Origin: Flavobacterium sp. N3904
Lineage (GTDB): Bacteria > Bacteroidota > Bacteroidia > Flavobacteriales > Flavobacteriaceae
DNA: 64,000 nucleotides
Direction: 5' to 3'
NCBI RefSeq assembly: GCF_025947305.1
Contig: NZ_CP110009.1
Coordinates: 186,001 to 250,000 of the forward strand
Positions within the stretch are counted from its first letter, which is position 1. The number at the start of each line of letters is the position of its first letter. The position numbers and the translations under genes were made by a program. Shown here one piece after another: positions 9,898 to 18,566 of the stretch. A model generated the notes under the pieces. The model made no database searches and was not told the DNA's origin. It was given only the letters and a program-made list of their open reading frames with translations.

Positions 9898-10476
9898 TTA
9901 AATTCTGTTTTTTAAAAATTTTGCTGGTACACCACCCCATATTTGGTTGGCCGGTATTGACTTCGTCACGACAGCCCCAGCTGCAACGATTGAACCTGCA
10001 CCTATAGAAACACCTTTTAACACCACGACATTACAACCTAACCAAACATCCTTCTCTAAAAGTATCGCACCTTTTATAGAGGCTTGAGGTCCAATTAGCA
10101 TTCCTGATTTGGTGCCATGATCGTGATCTATAAATTTACAGCCTGAAGCAATATTTGAATATTTTGAAATTTTAATTCCACAGTTGATATTAAATTCGCA
10201 ATCAGCACCTATAAAAACCTCGTCCTCTATAACAATAGATGGTCCTCTGCTCCAAATCCCTGCATATTTAAAATAAACACCATGTTCCAGAATACAATTT
10301 TTACCAATAGATACTTGATGTGGCCAAATAGTGTAAATTTTAGGAATACATACTCCACTTGCTATTTTCATTCCTTGTATTTGCAAAAATATTTTTCTAA
10401 AAAAACTTTTTGCTTTTCTAAAATAACGTATTCGCAGTACAAATAAAGATTGTTGAATAAAATAAATAAGTTGCAT
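9898..10476 (-). CDS. Hexapeptide-repeat acetyltransferase (maltose/NodL-type)
   Basis: This 192-residue protein has a short basic and hydrophobic N-terminus, then left-handed beta-helix repeats (VSIGKNCILEHGVYF, AILLEKDVWLGCNVVVLKG, VSIGAGSIVAAGAVVT) and a closing GGVPAKFLKNRI. The segment KFIDHDHGT carries the His found in the active-site loop of the galactoside or serine acetyltransferase fold. It probably O-acetylates a sugar of the locus glycan. It differs from the adjacent acyltransferase and is not a recent duplicate of it. Confidence 0.85.
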   Translation of the reverse strand: MQLIYFIQQSLFVLRIRYFRKAKSFFRKIFLQIQGMKIASGVCIPKIYTIWPHQVSIGKNCILEHGVYFKYAGIWSRGPSIVIEDEVFIGADCEFNINCGIKISKYSNIASGCKFIDHDHGTKSGMLIGPQASIKGAILLEKDVWLGCNVVVLKGVSIGAGSIVAAGAVVTKSIPANQIWGGVPAKFLKNRI

Positions 10477-10485
10477 TTAATTAAT

Positions 10486-11019
10486 TTATTGAAATAAGCG
10501 TTTGTAAGTTGCGTTGTATTCAAAATTTTCAATGCGATATTTTATAAATTTTGCTGGAATTCCTCCAACTACTGCAAGCGGTTCTATATCTTTCGTTACA
10601 ACGGCACCAGCAGCAATAACGGCACCTTTGCCAATAGTTATTCCTGGCAGAACCATTGCTCTAGTTCCAATCCAAACAAAGTCTGCAACAGTTACTTTTT
10701 TTTCCCTGTCACAAATTCCAAGAAGTTCTGCATTATGATCTGCAGTTAAAAAAATAACATCTTCTGAAATAGACACGCTATTACCAATATCTAAAAAACC
10801 TCTTGAATCCAGACGACAATTAGCATTGATGCAAGAATTATTGCCTATCGTTAGTCCTTTGGCACAATCAAATTTACAATTCATAAAAATTGTAGTTCCT
10901 TTCCCAATACTAAAGTTCATTACTTTTCTATAAAACCACAACCTTACTGTATGGCTTGGAAAATGCGAAATGAAATTGTTACAGATATATAAACGTAATT
11001 CAGAAAAAAATCTACTCAT
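10486..11019 (-). CDS. Hexapeptide-repeat acyltransferase
   Basis: The 177-residue protein has hexapeptide repeats from about residue 35 (FSIGKGTTIFMNC, LTIGNNSCINANC, LDIGNSVSISEDV), the catalytic-loop pattern FLTADHNAEL, and the VVGGIPAKFIKYRIE ending of the maltose O-acetyltransferase-like group. It is transcribed just before the other acetyltransferase with a 9-base gap. Two adjacent acyltransferases plus the WcaF-like one suggest a glycan with several O-acetyl positions. Confidence 0.85.
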   Translation of the reverse strand: MSRFFSELRLYICNNFISHFPSHTVRLWFYRKVMNFSIGKGTTIFMNCKFDCAKGLTIGNNSCINANCRLDSRGFLDIGNSVSISEDVIFLTADHNAELLGICDREKKVTVADFVWIGTRAMVLPGITIGKGAVIAAGAVVTKDIEPLAVVGGIPAKFIKYRIENFEYNATYKRLFQ

Positions 11020-11021
11020 GG

Positions 11022-11975
11022 CTAATATTTTCTATAAAATCGCCCAATTACTGAAGCAATTTTAATACTTAAATTTTTTATTTTAATTGTGCTTTTATTG
11101 CAGGTCGCTATAGGAAGTCCCACATTTTTCCAATAGGCTTTATCAGGAAATGAAGGAGGTATTCCTTTCAATGCAAATAAAATAAAAGATTTATTCCATG
11201 GTTTAGGACCACCAACTGCGTGTGACATAGTAAAACCTCCATGAATGAAATCCATTGCTTCTGGCCCCATCTCTGACAAAGGCGCTTTGCTGCACATTGC
11301 TGCAATATTGAAAGCGTCCTGATCACCAGCAAAAAAAATATCCCAAGGCTGAAAATTTGTAAACTCAAAATGCTTAATGCTAAACCCGAATGAATCAACA
11401 AATGAATGAATTACCTTTGACCATGTTGCTAAAAAATCAATATTACTTTTTTTAACTCCACAAAAGCCTGAATTAATATAAGAATGAACTTCTCGTTCAA
11501 CTTTCATATTCATTTTATCTATAACTTCTTTCCAAATTGATCGTTTAGGGTGGTTAGGAGGACAGTCATTTGATATGATTTCATGAACCAAGGCCACCCC
11601 AAAATTTGCCCATTTTTCATAAAATAACCAACTACATTTAATTACTATATCTGGATCAAAATAAAATAGTGATTCGGCATCTTTGGCACTGGTAGCCCAA
11701 AGGTTTAACATAAAATCAGGTTTTAAATTCGCCAAATGCCAATCCGTTACTAGTGGCAGAAAATGAACTTTGAAATCTTCCTCAAGTTTCAGAGTTTTAG
11801 CATTGTCCCATTCAAGATTCGGGTTTTCATAAGCTGAATTTGCCCAAGGAGGCAGATTACCTCTATAACCCACAAATATGTCTCCTCTAAACCCATTATT
11901 ATAAAGCGAATTGGATAACGCAGCCAAACCATAATGATAATTTCCTTCAAAAAGTGTACAAACAGCTGACCTCAT
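11022..11975 (-). CDS. Putative GT-A-fold glycosyltransferase
   Basis: I do not recognise a precise family for this 317-residue protein. It begins MRSAVCTLFEGNYHYGLAAL, like the GT8/hexosyltransferase layout where the first strand meets the donor base. It has a DxD-like motif in LFYFDPDIVIK (around residue 105), and later GFCGVKKS and GDQDAFNIAAM, as seen in GT-A enzymes of the nucleotide-diphospho-sugar superfamily. The pattern MDFIHGGFTMSHAVGG near the end may hold a metal-binding His. The start overlaps the flippase stop by four bases, so it belongs to the operon. Confidence 0.65.
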   Translation of the reverse strand: MRSAVCTLFEGNYHYGLAALSNSLYNNGFRGDIFVGYRGNLPPWANSAYENPNLEWDNAKTLKLEEDFKVHFLPLVTDWHLANLKPDFMLNLWATSAKDAESLFYFDPDIVIKCSWLFYEKWANFGVALVHEIISNDCPPNHPKRSIWKEVIDKMNMKVEREVHSYINSGFCGVKKSNIDFLATWSKVIHSFVDSFGFSIKHFEFTNFQPWDIFFAGDQDAFNIAAMCSKAPLSEMGPEAMDFIHGGFTMSHAVGGPKPWNKSFILFALKGIPPSFPDKAYWKNVGLPIATCNKSTIKIKNLSIKIASVIGRFYRKY

Positions 11976-13261
11976 TTAATATCTATTATTTTTATTAGAC
12001 AATAGCCACCATGCAGAATGACTTGAATAATGGCTAGAAATATATTAAAGATTAATACTCCATTTAGAGTTCCTACATTAAACAAAAATGCACCAATACC
12101 TATAGACATTAAACTAATTGAAATTGAAAAGAGCGGATTAATCACCCATCCTCTACTTGTATAAAGTAAAAAAAAGACACCCCCAATAAGACCAATACAG
12201 GTACCTACAATACTTAATATTAATTCACTTTTAAGTCCATAATAATTTTTACCCAAAACCCACAATAATTGATCTGAAAACAAATAAACCAAAATCAAAA
12301 TAAAGCATATTAAAATAATAAGCGAAAAAAAGATTTGAATAAATCGTTTGAATAATAGAACCTTATTTTCTAAAAGTCTGGCATATCTCGGTATTACTAA
12401 TGTACTAATCAAAACGCTAAACAAAGAAAGTAAAATCGCAAATCTACCCAGAGCTCCTAATTGTGCAACAGATTCGGTTTTGCCAAAAATTGAAATAAAC
12501 CAAATCGTAATTTGGCCTGAAACACAATAATAAATGGCTCCAGGCAGAATTTTTTTCACCATTTGCATAATTTCGGCTTGAATCCCCAAATCTGGTGGTT
12601 GATTTTTATCAACAAAACTGTGAGCTATTTTTCGCAATTTTATATTCCCATAAATCCGTGGTATTCCGTTGGCTAATATTGCTACAAAAGTCCATGGAAA
12701 TATAAACATTGTCAATCCTGTAAGTAAGAGCCTGCCGAGTCCAACCACTACTTGATTTTTTTGCAATGGTAGGATATCTTGGTGCAGTTTTGGTACTATT
12801 TCTAATAAAGTATCAGACAAGGCTGCAAAAAAAGCTGGAATTAATGAAGCAATAATAAGTAGAGTTGTCAACCAAGAAGCGCCATTATGAAACAACAAAT
12901 AAATTAAAATAGGCGTAGCAACTATTAGGCTGCCTATCGCAAATTTTCGGCGTAAATCAAGCCCTGTTGCCAAAACACTGCCTAACTTTTCTTTATCTTG
13001 CCAAACTTTCGCACCCTGTGCCATTACTCCCGAAGAAATGCCTCCATCTGCCAAAACTGTCATAGTGCCCAGCATTGTATTGGCTAATGTATACAAAGCA
13101 TACTCTTGCACAGGCAATAAACGTATAATTAAAATACCACTTGCAAAACCTACAGCTTGCAAAATAATCTGAGCGCCTCCAGTAATGGAGATTAACTTAC
13201 CCCAATTGAGTATGGAATCATATTTAGGGTGTTGTTTGAGCTGAGCTAATTTATCTTTCAA
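11972..13261 (-). CDS. Wzx-type polysaccharide flippase
   Basis: The 429-residue membrane protein has about 12 hydrophobic spans and the MOP/PST superfamily start: GGAQIILQAVGFASGILIIR followed by LLPVQEYALYTLANTMLG. Such proteins flip lipid-linked repeat units across the inner membrane and work with a Wzy polymerase, which this operon also encodes. It is the most upstream membrane gene of the tightly packed block. A gap of about 110 bases separates it from gmd. Confidence 0.88.
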   Translation of the reverse strand: MKDKLAQLKQHPKYDSILNWGKLISITGGAQIILQAVGFASGILIIRLLPVQEYALYTLANTMLGTMTVLADGGISSGVMAQGAKVWQDKEKLGSVLATGLDLRRKFAIGSLIVATPILIYLLFHNGASWLTTLLIIASLIPAFFAALSDTLLEIVPKLHQDILPLQKNQVVVGLGRLLLTGLTMFIFPWTFVAILANGIPRIYGNIKLRKIAHSFVDKNQPPDLGIQAEIMQMVKKILPGAIYYCVSGQITIWFISIFGKTESVAQLGALGRFAILLSLFSVLISTLVIPRYARLLENKVLLFKRFIQIFFSLIILICFILILVYLFSDQLLWVLGKNYYGLKSELILSIVGTCIGLIGGVFFLLYTSRGWVINPLFSISISLMSIGIGAFLFNVGTLNGVLIFNIFLAIIQVILHGGYCLIKIIDIK

Positions 13262-13292
13262 GAATTGGAAATAAAATGGTTAAAATATAGAT

Positions 13293-13370
13293 TTATTTTA
13301 CAAATGATTGGCCTACTTTTTTCCAAATATCTGCAGTATCAATTGAAGCATCAACATCCGTTTTTACCGG
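13293..13370 (-). other. Open in-frame tail behind the gmd stop codon
   Basis: After the gmd TAG stop (13371-13373) the same frame stays open for 25 codons (PVKTDVDASIDTADIWKKVG, then QSFVK) to a TAA at 13293-13295. The residue mix looks coding. It may be the remnant of another gene's 3' end joined behind gmd, or chance. I see no start codon suited to independent translation. Confidence 0.35.
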
Positions 13371-14486
13371 CTACTCAAAATAATTTAAAGTAGTATAGCC
13401 TCCATCTTTCAAATATTGTTCTTTTTTCATAAGGGCTAAATCTGATTGCATCATATCTTTCACCAATGCAGCTAAATCGTATCGACATTTCCAACCCAAT
13501 TTTGTTTTGGCTTTTGAAGGATCTCCAATTAGTAAATCTACTTCTGTAGGTCTAAAATATTTTGGATCTACTGCCAATACTTCTTTTCCAATTTCAACTT
13601 GATAATCTGGGTCTCTACATGATTTTACATAACCTTTCTCCTCTACGCCTTCACCTTTGAATTCTAATTCTATACCCACTTCGGCAAAACTCATACGAAC
13701 AAAGTCACGTACTGGAGTGGTTGTTCCCGTGGCAATTACCCAATCTTCAGGGGTATCAGCCTGCAAAATCATCCACATCATTCTTACATAATCTTTGGCA
13801 TGTCCCCAATCGCGTTTTGCATCTAGATTTCCTAAATATAATTTATCTTGTAATCCCAAAGCAATCCTTGAAGTAGCTCTTGTAATTTTACGTGTTACAA
13901 AAGTTTCTCCCCGAATGGGAGATTCATGATTAAACAATATGCCATTACAAGCAAACATCCCATAAGCTTCTCTATAATTTACGGTAATCCAAAAAGCATA
14001 CATCTTCGCAACTGCATATGGCGAACGCGGATAAAAAGGAGTCGTTTCTGACTGTGGTACTTCTTGCACTTTACCATACAACTCCGAAGTCGATGCCTGA
14101 TAAATGCGAGTCTTTTTTTCTAGTCCCAAAAAACGAACCGCATCCAAAATACGTAGGGTTCCTAATCCATCAGCATTTCCAGTATATTCTGGAGTTTCAA
14201 ATGAAACTGCAACATGACTCATGGCTGCTAAATTATAGATTTCATCGGGTTGAATTTGTTGAATCAAACGTGTCAAATTTGTACTATCAGTCATATCTCC
14301 ATAATGCAAAATGAAATTCCTGTTTTCTACATGTGGGTCTTGGTACAAATGATCAATTCGCTCTGTATTAAATAAAGAAGTCCTTCTTTTTAATCCGTGT
14401 ACGATATAACCTTTTTTTAATAAAAATTCACTTAAATAGGCTCCATCTTGTCCTGTTACTCCAGTAATGAGGGCAGTTTTTTTCAT
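13371..14486 (-). CDS. gmd: GDP-mannose 4,6-dehydratase
   Basis: The 371-residue SDR enzyme converts GDP-mannose to GDP-4-dehydro-6-deoxy-mannose, the first step to GDP-L-fucose. The N-terminus reads [20 protein letters not shown] (NAD(P)-binding GxxGxxG), and the active site has [16 protein letters not shown] and the YAVAKMYA Tyr/Lys pair. [10 protein letters not shown] and the C-terminal YTTLNYFE are typical of Gmd. An upstream in-frame start at 14645 would add 53 residues without family similarity, so I use 14486. The partner fcl lies just upstream in transcription order. Confidence 0.96.
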   Translation of the reverse strand: MKKTALITGVTGQDGAYLSEFLLKKGYIVHGLKRRTSLFNTERIDHLYQDPHVENRNFILHYGDMTDSTNLTRLIQQIQPDEIYNLAAMSHVAVSFETPEYTGNADGLGTLRILDAVRFLGLEKKTRIYQASTSELYGKVQEVPQSETTPFYPRSPYAVAKMYAFWITVNYREAYGMFACNGILFNHESPIRGETFVTRKITRATSRIALGLQDKLYLGNLDAKRDWGHAKDYVRMMWMILQADTPEDWVIATGTTTPVRDFVRMSFAEVGIELEFKGEGVEEKGYVKSCRDPDYQVEIGKEVLAVDPKYFRPTEVDLLIGDPSKAKTKLGWKCRYDLAALVKDMMQSDLALMKKEQYLKDGGYTTLNYFE

Positions 14487-14691
14487 TTGATTAATGTTGT
14501 AATAATTAAGTACAAGGTCTTGTGGCGTAAAGGCAATAATGAGGCAGCCCTTATTGCAAAAAGAAATTGGCAAACGGCAGTGTATAAGAGTAAATTTTCG
14601 AAAATCTGAAATAAAGAGTCTTAAATTATAAATGAAAAGGAACAATTCCGATCCTATACTGTTTAGTATATATAATAGTTTATACTAAAGA

Positions 14692-15651
14692 TTAGCCTTT
14701 TAACTGATTTGTTTTGAAATTTTCAATATTTTCTAAAAACCATTTGTAGGTTTTTTTTATTCCGTCCTCTAAATCTACCTGATGTTTCCATCCGATGTTA
14801 TGCATTTTAGAAACGTCCATTAATTTTCTTGGTGTTCCGTCGGGTTTCGTGTCATCCCAGATAATTTCGCCAGTATGCCCAATAATTTTTTGGATTTTAG
14901 TTGCTAATTCCTTGATAGTTAAATCCTCTCCTGTTCCTACATTATACAAATAATCAGGAAGTTGGTTTTCTAAAGCATACACAACTGCTTTTGCCATATC
15001 ATCTACAAACAAAAATTCTCGCTTAGGTGTACCAGTTCCCCAAAGGACCACTACTGCATTATTATTTTGCTTGGCTTCATAAAATTTACGTATCATAGCC
15101 GGCATAACATGTGAACTGTTCAAATCAAAATTATCATGAGTACCGTATAAATTTGTTGGCATCAAACTCACAAAATCTTTATCAAATTGCTTGCGAATGG
15201 ATTCGCATGCTTTTACACCAGTAATTTTGGCCAAAGCATACCACTCATTGGTTGGTTCCAAAGGACCCGTTAGTAAATATTCTTCTTTTAATGGCTGCGG
15301 TGCCAATTTGGGATAAATACAAGAGCTGCCTAAAAAAATAAACTTATCTACACCCAAACGATGGGCTTCGTTAATAAGGTTATTTTGAATTTGCATGTTT
15401 TCCATTAAAAATTGATATGGAAAATCATTGTTTGCAAGAATACCACCCACTTTTGCAGCTGCATCTATAATAACATCCGGTTTTGTTTTTCGGATATAGT
15501 CGCGAACATCTTTTTGTTTTCTTAAATCCAATTCTTTGCTTGAAGCACCTATAATGTTTAGATATCCTTGGGCAGCCAAGGTTCTCCATATAGCACTTCC
15601 AACCATTCCATTGTGCCCAGCAATATAAATTATGGAATCTTTGTCAATCAT
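14692..15651 (-). CDS. fcl: GDP-L-fucose synthase
   Basis: The 319-residue epimerase/reductase completes GDP-L-fucose synthesis from the Gmd product. It has YIAGHNGMVGSAIWR for NADP binding, FLGSSCIYPK with the active-site Ser and Cys, the YALAKITG catalytic Tyr/Lys, and the LYGTHDNFD and FLFVDDMA segments of the WcaG family. Length is as expected. It is separated from gmd by about 205 bases and from manC by about 119 bases, so internal promoters are possible. Confidence 0.95.
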   Translation of the reverse strand: MIDKDSIIYIAGHNGMVGSAIWRTLAAQGYLNIIGASSKELDLRKQKDVRDYIRKTKPDVIIDAAAKVGGILANNDFPYQFLMENMQIQNNLINEAHRLGVDKFIFLGSSCIYPKLAPQPLKEEYLLTGPLEPTNEWYALAKITGVKACESIRKQFDKDFVSLMPTNLYGTHDNFDLNSSHVMPAMIRKFYEAKQNNNAVVVLWGTGTPKREFLFVDDMAKAVVYALENQLPDYLYNVGTGEDLTIKELATKIQKIIGHTGEIIWDDTKPDGTPRKLMDVSKMHNIGWKHQVDLEDGIKKTYKWFLENIENFKTNQLKG

Positions 15652-15770
15652 TTTTTCGCGTTATTTATTAAACGATAATCAAAATCTTATGTTGAGACAC
15701 TTTTTATAATTTAGATTATTTATTATATTTTTCAAAACTAATAATCATTTTTCCAATTGAAATTCTGTTT

Positions 15771-16775
15771 TTATAGTAATGGAGAAGCAATGGATTCTAA
15801 TTGTTGGTAAACTTGTTTTACATCTTGAGAATTTTCTTTCTGCAAGACCATTAAGGCATCGTCAGTATATATTAAAATACAATTTCTAACACCAATGAAG
15901 GTGGTGTGCTTGGAAGTTCCAATGACAATATTTCTATTTGAATCTATTGGATAATCTTTTTGAACTAAGTAATCATAAACTGATTCGAAACAACCCAAAT
16001 CAGACCAATCAAAATGTGCTGCTACCACTTTAATATCTTTACTTCGCTCCATTACTGCATAGTCAACGCTTATAGAAGGAATATTTAGAGATAAATCATA
16101 ATCTAAAAATCCGTTTTTATTTGCTTCCCATGCTAATTTTGAAGCTAAATATACTTCCGGTTCTTGTTTTTCAAGTTCTTTTAAAAACTTTTCTGATTTG
16201 AAACAAAACAATCCGCTGTTCCAAAAATAGTTACTCTTTTCGAGATAAGTGATTGCCTTTTCCAAATTTGGTTTTTCATGAAATGCTATTACATCATCAT
16301 TCTCAAATTCTATATAGCCATAACCGGTTTCTGGTTTAATGGGTTTTATACCAAAAGTTACCAAATAATCTTGATTGGCCAATTCAATTGCTTGTTTTAA
16401 AGCAACATCATATAAATCACTGCCCTCTATAACATGATCTGAAGGAGTAACCAATAATATCTCTTGTGATTTTGATGCAAATGCTGCAAAAGCAATTGCA
16501 GCTGCAGTATTTCTTGGCACTGCTTCAACAATATGAGTATATGCCTTATTGAATCTAGACATAATATCGTTACTCATTTTATAATTTTCAATATTTCCAA
16601 CCACTATCATTTTATCGGATACTTTTTCATTACGAACCACTGTTTTTTCAAAAAGAGATTGCCCATCAAAAAGCTCAAGATATTGTTTAGGATGGTTTTT
16701 TCTGGAAAGTGGCCATAGTCTACTACCAATTCCGCCCGTTAAAACTACATGAGTTATATTATTACTAATTAACAT
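15771..16775 (-). CDS. manC: Mannose-1-phosphate guanylyltransferase
   Basis: The 334-residue protein makes GDP-mannose from mannose-1-phosphate and GTP. It shows the pyrophosphorylase signature VVLTGGIGSRLWPLSRKNHP followed by KQYLELF, then VTPSDHVI, FGIKPIKPETGYGYI, FHEKPN and VDYAVMERS. It lacks the C-terminal phosphomannose isomerase domain, so it is the short form. Its product feeds gmd and fcl downstream. Its start codon overlaps the stop of the preceding nucleotidyltransferase by one base. Confidence 0.93.
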   Translation of the reverse strand: MLISNNITHVVLTGGIGSRLWPLSRKNHPKQYLELFDGQSLFEKTVVRNEKVSDKMIVVGNIENYKMSNDIMSRFNKAYTHIVEAVPRNTAAAIAFAAFASKSQEILLVTPSDHVIEGSDLYDVALKQAIELANQDYLVTFGIKPIKPETGYGYIEFENDDVIAFHEKPNLEKAITYLEKSNYFWNSGLFCFKSEKFLKELEKQEPEVYLASKLAWEANKNGFLDYDLSLNIPSISVDYAVMERSKDIKVVAAHFDWSDLGCFESVYDYLVQKDYPIDSNRNIVIGTSKHTTFIGVRNCILIYTDDALMVLQKENSQDVKQVYQQLESIASPLL

Positions 16776-17200
16776 TAGTGTGGATTTAAAAGTTCTTTTT
16801 GATACACCTCGTGACGCAGATTAGTACTCGAAAAACGATGGTCTCTGGTATTAAAATATAGCTGTATTCCTTTTTCTTCACAATAAGATCTTCCTGTAAA
16901 ATCCCTGTCTTTATATTCATCACCTACTATTCGCATATCAATAGTAAAAGACTTTAAAATATCTTCTAAATCTTGTTCAGTAGCGTATGGAACTATTTCA
17001 TCAACAAACTTGCACGCCTTGAGTTGAATATAACGTTCGACTACAGTTTGAGTTGGTTTATTTTTTGTTGGGCGGTCCAAAGTCGGATCTGTCTGTAAAC
17101 CAACAATTAAATAATCACAGTTTTGTTTCGCTTCTTCAAGCATTTTAACGTGCCCTGCATGTAATAAATCAAAAGCACTAAAGGTTATTCCTATTTTCAT
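16775..17200 (-). CDS. Glycerol-3-phosphate cytidylyltransferase-like nucleotidyltransferase
   Basis: The 141-residue protein is a small HxGH-superfamily nucleotidyltransferase: MKIGITFSAFDLLHAGHVKM has the HAGH motif and FSSTNLR matches the RTEGISTT-like C-terminal element. Relatives include TagD (CDP-glycerol) and the nucleotidyl domain of HldE. The activated compound is uncertain; CDP-glycerol or a similar alditol phosphate is possible. An earlier in-frame ATG at 17263 would add 21 residues with no similarity, so 17200 is preferred. It is the first gene of the polysaccharide operon. Confidence 0.82.
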   Translation of the reverse strand: MKIGITFSAFDLLHAGHVKMLEEAKQNCDYLIVGLQTDPTLDRPTKNKPTQTVVERYIQLKACKFVDEIVPYATEQDLEDILKSFTIDMRIVGDEYKDRDFTGRSYCEEKGIQLYFNTRDHRFSSTNLRHEVYQKELLNPH

Positions 17201-17478
17201 CTGATTGTATTTAGAATTAATAAAAAGTTTTTTGTCATACACATTAAATTGTAAAAATATCACAACCGTATTTCCTAGGTTTCAAAATGATTTTTTAAAA
17301 AATTGAATAAGGGTTCCCCGTGAATAGTTACATTTGAACTATCCAAAAAGAAAAATTTATGGGGTATAAAAACTAAAAATTATAGCTAATTAATTATAGC
17401 TAATTAATTATTCCAAAAATTATTTAAATCTCAAGAATAAAAAAATTGAAAATCAAATCATTAATATGATTTCCTAAT
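17201..17478 (-). promoter_or_regulatory. Long untranslated leader of the polysaccharide operon
   Basis: About 280 bases separate the predicted transcription start from the first gene. The stretch is AT-rich, has no convincing small gene, and holds a 14-bp tandem repeat and a short inverted repeat (atagtt at 17324-17329 with aactat at 17337-17342). A NusG-like antiterminator is encoded next to it on the other strand, so this leader is a candidate site of UpxY-type control. The function is inferred. Confidence 0.45.
17379..17406. repeat. 14-bp tandem direct repeat, two copies
   Basis: The unit attatagctaatta occurs twice with no gap (17379-17392 and 17393-17406) and is followed by another atta. 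The tagcta core is palindromic. It lies in the presumed polysaccharide operon leader and could be a protein-binding site or a variable repeat. Confidence 0.8.
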
Positions 17479-17484
17479 TCAGAC

Positions 17485-17517
17485 CAAAATTAAGATAGTC
17501 TTAAAGATATAAAACAA
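17485..17517 (-). promoter_or_regulatory. Predicted promoter of the polysaccharide operon
   Basis: Read on the minus strand there is a TTG (17515-17517), a 22-base spacer, and TAATTTTG (17485-17492). This matches the flavobacterial pattern TTG-N17-23-TANNTTTG. It points toward manC and the glycan genes. It was the only full match I found between 17201 and 17727 on this strand. Confidence 0.5.
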
Positions 17518-17727
17518 TATTTTAGTTGCTAAAAAGTCTTAATCAGGAAAAAACAACATAAAAATAGTATGTAAATAGGGTTGTCTGAAATTAATTTTAC
17601 AAAAATAAATTGTAGTGATACTTATAATTCGACCTTTTAGATAAAAACACAAAAATTTAATATTCAAGACGTTATAATATTTTCTGCTACACGGAACGTT
17701 AATAATTATGAACTAAAACCTAGAATC

Positions 17728-18195
17728 ATGAAATGGTATGTAGTATACACGAAACCAAAATGGGAAAAAAGAGCCACTGAACAATTAACACAGCTTGGGG
17801 TAAACTGCTATTGTCCCATGATAAAAAAAGTCGTGCAAAGATCAGACAGAAAAGTTAAGGTAGAAGTGCCATTATTCAATCATTATATGTTTGTGCAAAT
17901 TGCAGAAAAAGATAGAAATATGGTATTTCTTTCACCTGGAGTTGTTAGGTATTTATTTTGGTTAGGGAGACACGCCGTTGTAAAAGACAAAGAAATTGAA
18001 ACTATAAAAGAGTGGCTTACTTCCGGAGATACTGCAACAGAGATTTCAGTTATGCAATATCAAATTGGAGATAAAATCAAATTAAATTCAGGCCCGTTTT
18101 GTGAGCAAAATGCAGTTGTAAAAGATATTACTAAAACACACTATGTTTTAATTTTAGAATCTATAGGATATGTTTTAAAAGTAAAACACAAATAA
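17728..18195 (+). CDS. NusG-like transcription antiterminator (UpxY type)
   Basis: The 155-residue protein has the NusG N-terminal domain (MKWYVVYTKPKWEKRATEQL, the RNA-polymerase-binding face) and a C-terminal KOW-like domain beginning near residue 110 (YQIGDKIKLNSGPFCEQNAV). In Bacteroides, UpxY proteins of this kind are encoded at polysaccharide loci and prevent early termination in the operon leader. Here it is transcribed away from the 17-kb polysaccharide locus, so it would act in trans on the long leader. Housekeeping NusG is normally longer and sits near ribosomal protein genes, so this is a specialised paralog. Confidence 0.88.
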   Translation: MKWYVVYTKPKWEKRATEQLTQLGVNCYCPMIKKVVQRSDRKVKVEVPLFNHYMFVQIAEKDRNMVFLSPGVVRYLFWLGRHAVVKDKEIETIKEWLTSGDTATEISVMQYQIGDKIKLNSGPFCEQNAVVKDITKTHYVLILESIGYVLKVKHK

Positions 18196-18284
18196 ACAAA
18201 ACAAAATATAGAGGGAAGAAATCTCATTCTTAACTTTAATCTCTTCCTTCAAAAAATAAATTAAATAATTGTTGTTTAAAACTA

Positions 18285-18488
18285 TTAATTGTCCATTTTG
18301 AAAATTTCACTTTTTTTGATTCCTAAAATCTTAACTAATTTATCCAGTTTTGACAATTTGAGATCAACAATTCCGTTCTCAATCTTTTCGTAATTTTTTA
18401 CACTGATTTCCATTTGAATAGCTATGTATTCAGGAGTATGATTGTTTTCTAACCGATACTCTTTAATTTTTGAATAGTAATTTTCCAT
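18285..18488 (-). CDS. Small XRE-family helix-turn-helix protein
   Basis: The 67-residue protein is a single HTH domain (YSKIKEYRLENNHTPEYIAI, then MEISVKNYEKIENG, then LDKLVKILGI). The helix pattern matches the Cro/CI-type XRE fold, which binds operator DNA as a dimer. It has no second domain. It resembles the neighbouring 76-residue XRE gene in layout but is clearly more divergent. A target was not identified; the polysaccharide genes, the antiterminator or the surface operon are possible. Confidence 0.8.
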   Translation of the reverse strand: MENYYSKIKEYRLENNHTPEYIAIQMEISVKNYEKIENGIVDLKLSKLDKLVKILGIKKSEIFKMDN

Positions 18489-18566
18489 ATCCTTATTTTT
18501 TATTACTAAATTATAATCGATTAAACCTCATTAATAAAACATTACAAATAGCATAAATTATATATT

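Noticed and set aside
7841..11019. Horizontal transfer of the glf-acyltransferase block from unusual base composition
   Set aside because: The AT-rich composition and codon style look the same as the rest of the locus by eye; without computed statistics this cannot be claimed.
14487..14645. N-terminal extension of gmd
   Set aside because: The 53 extra residues show no family similarity; Gmd begins with [15 protein letters not shown].
17379..17406. CRISPR-like or transposon-end repeat
   Set aside because: Only two contiguous 14-bp copies without spacers, no cas gene, and no transposase nearby.
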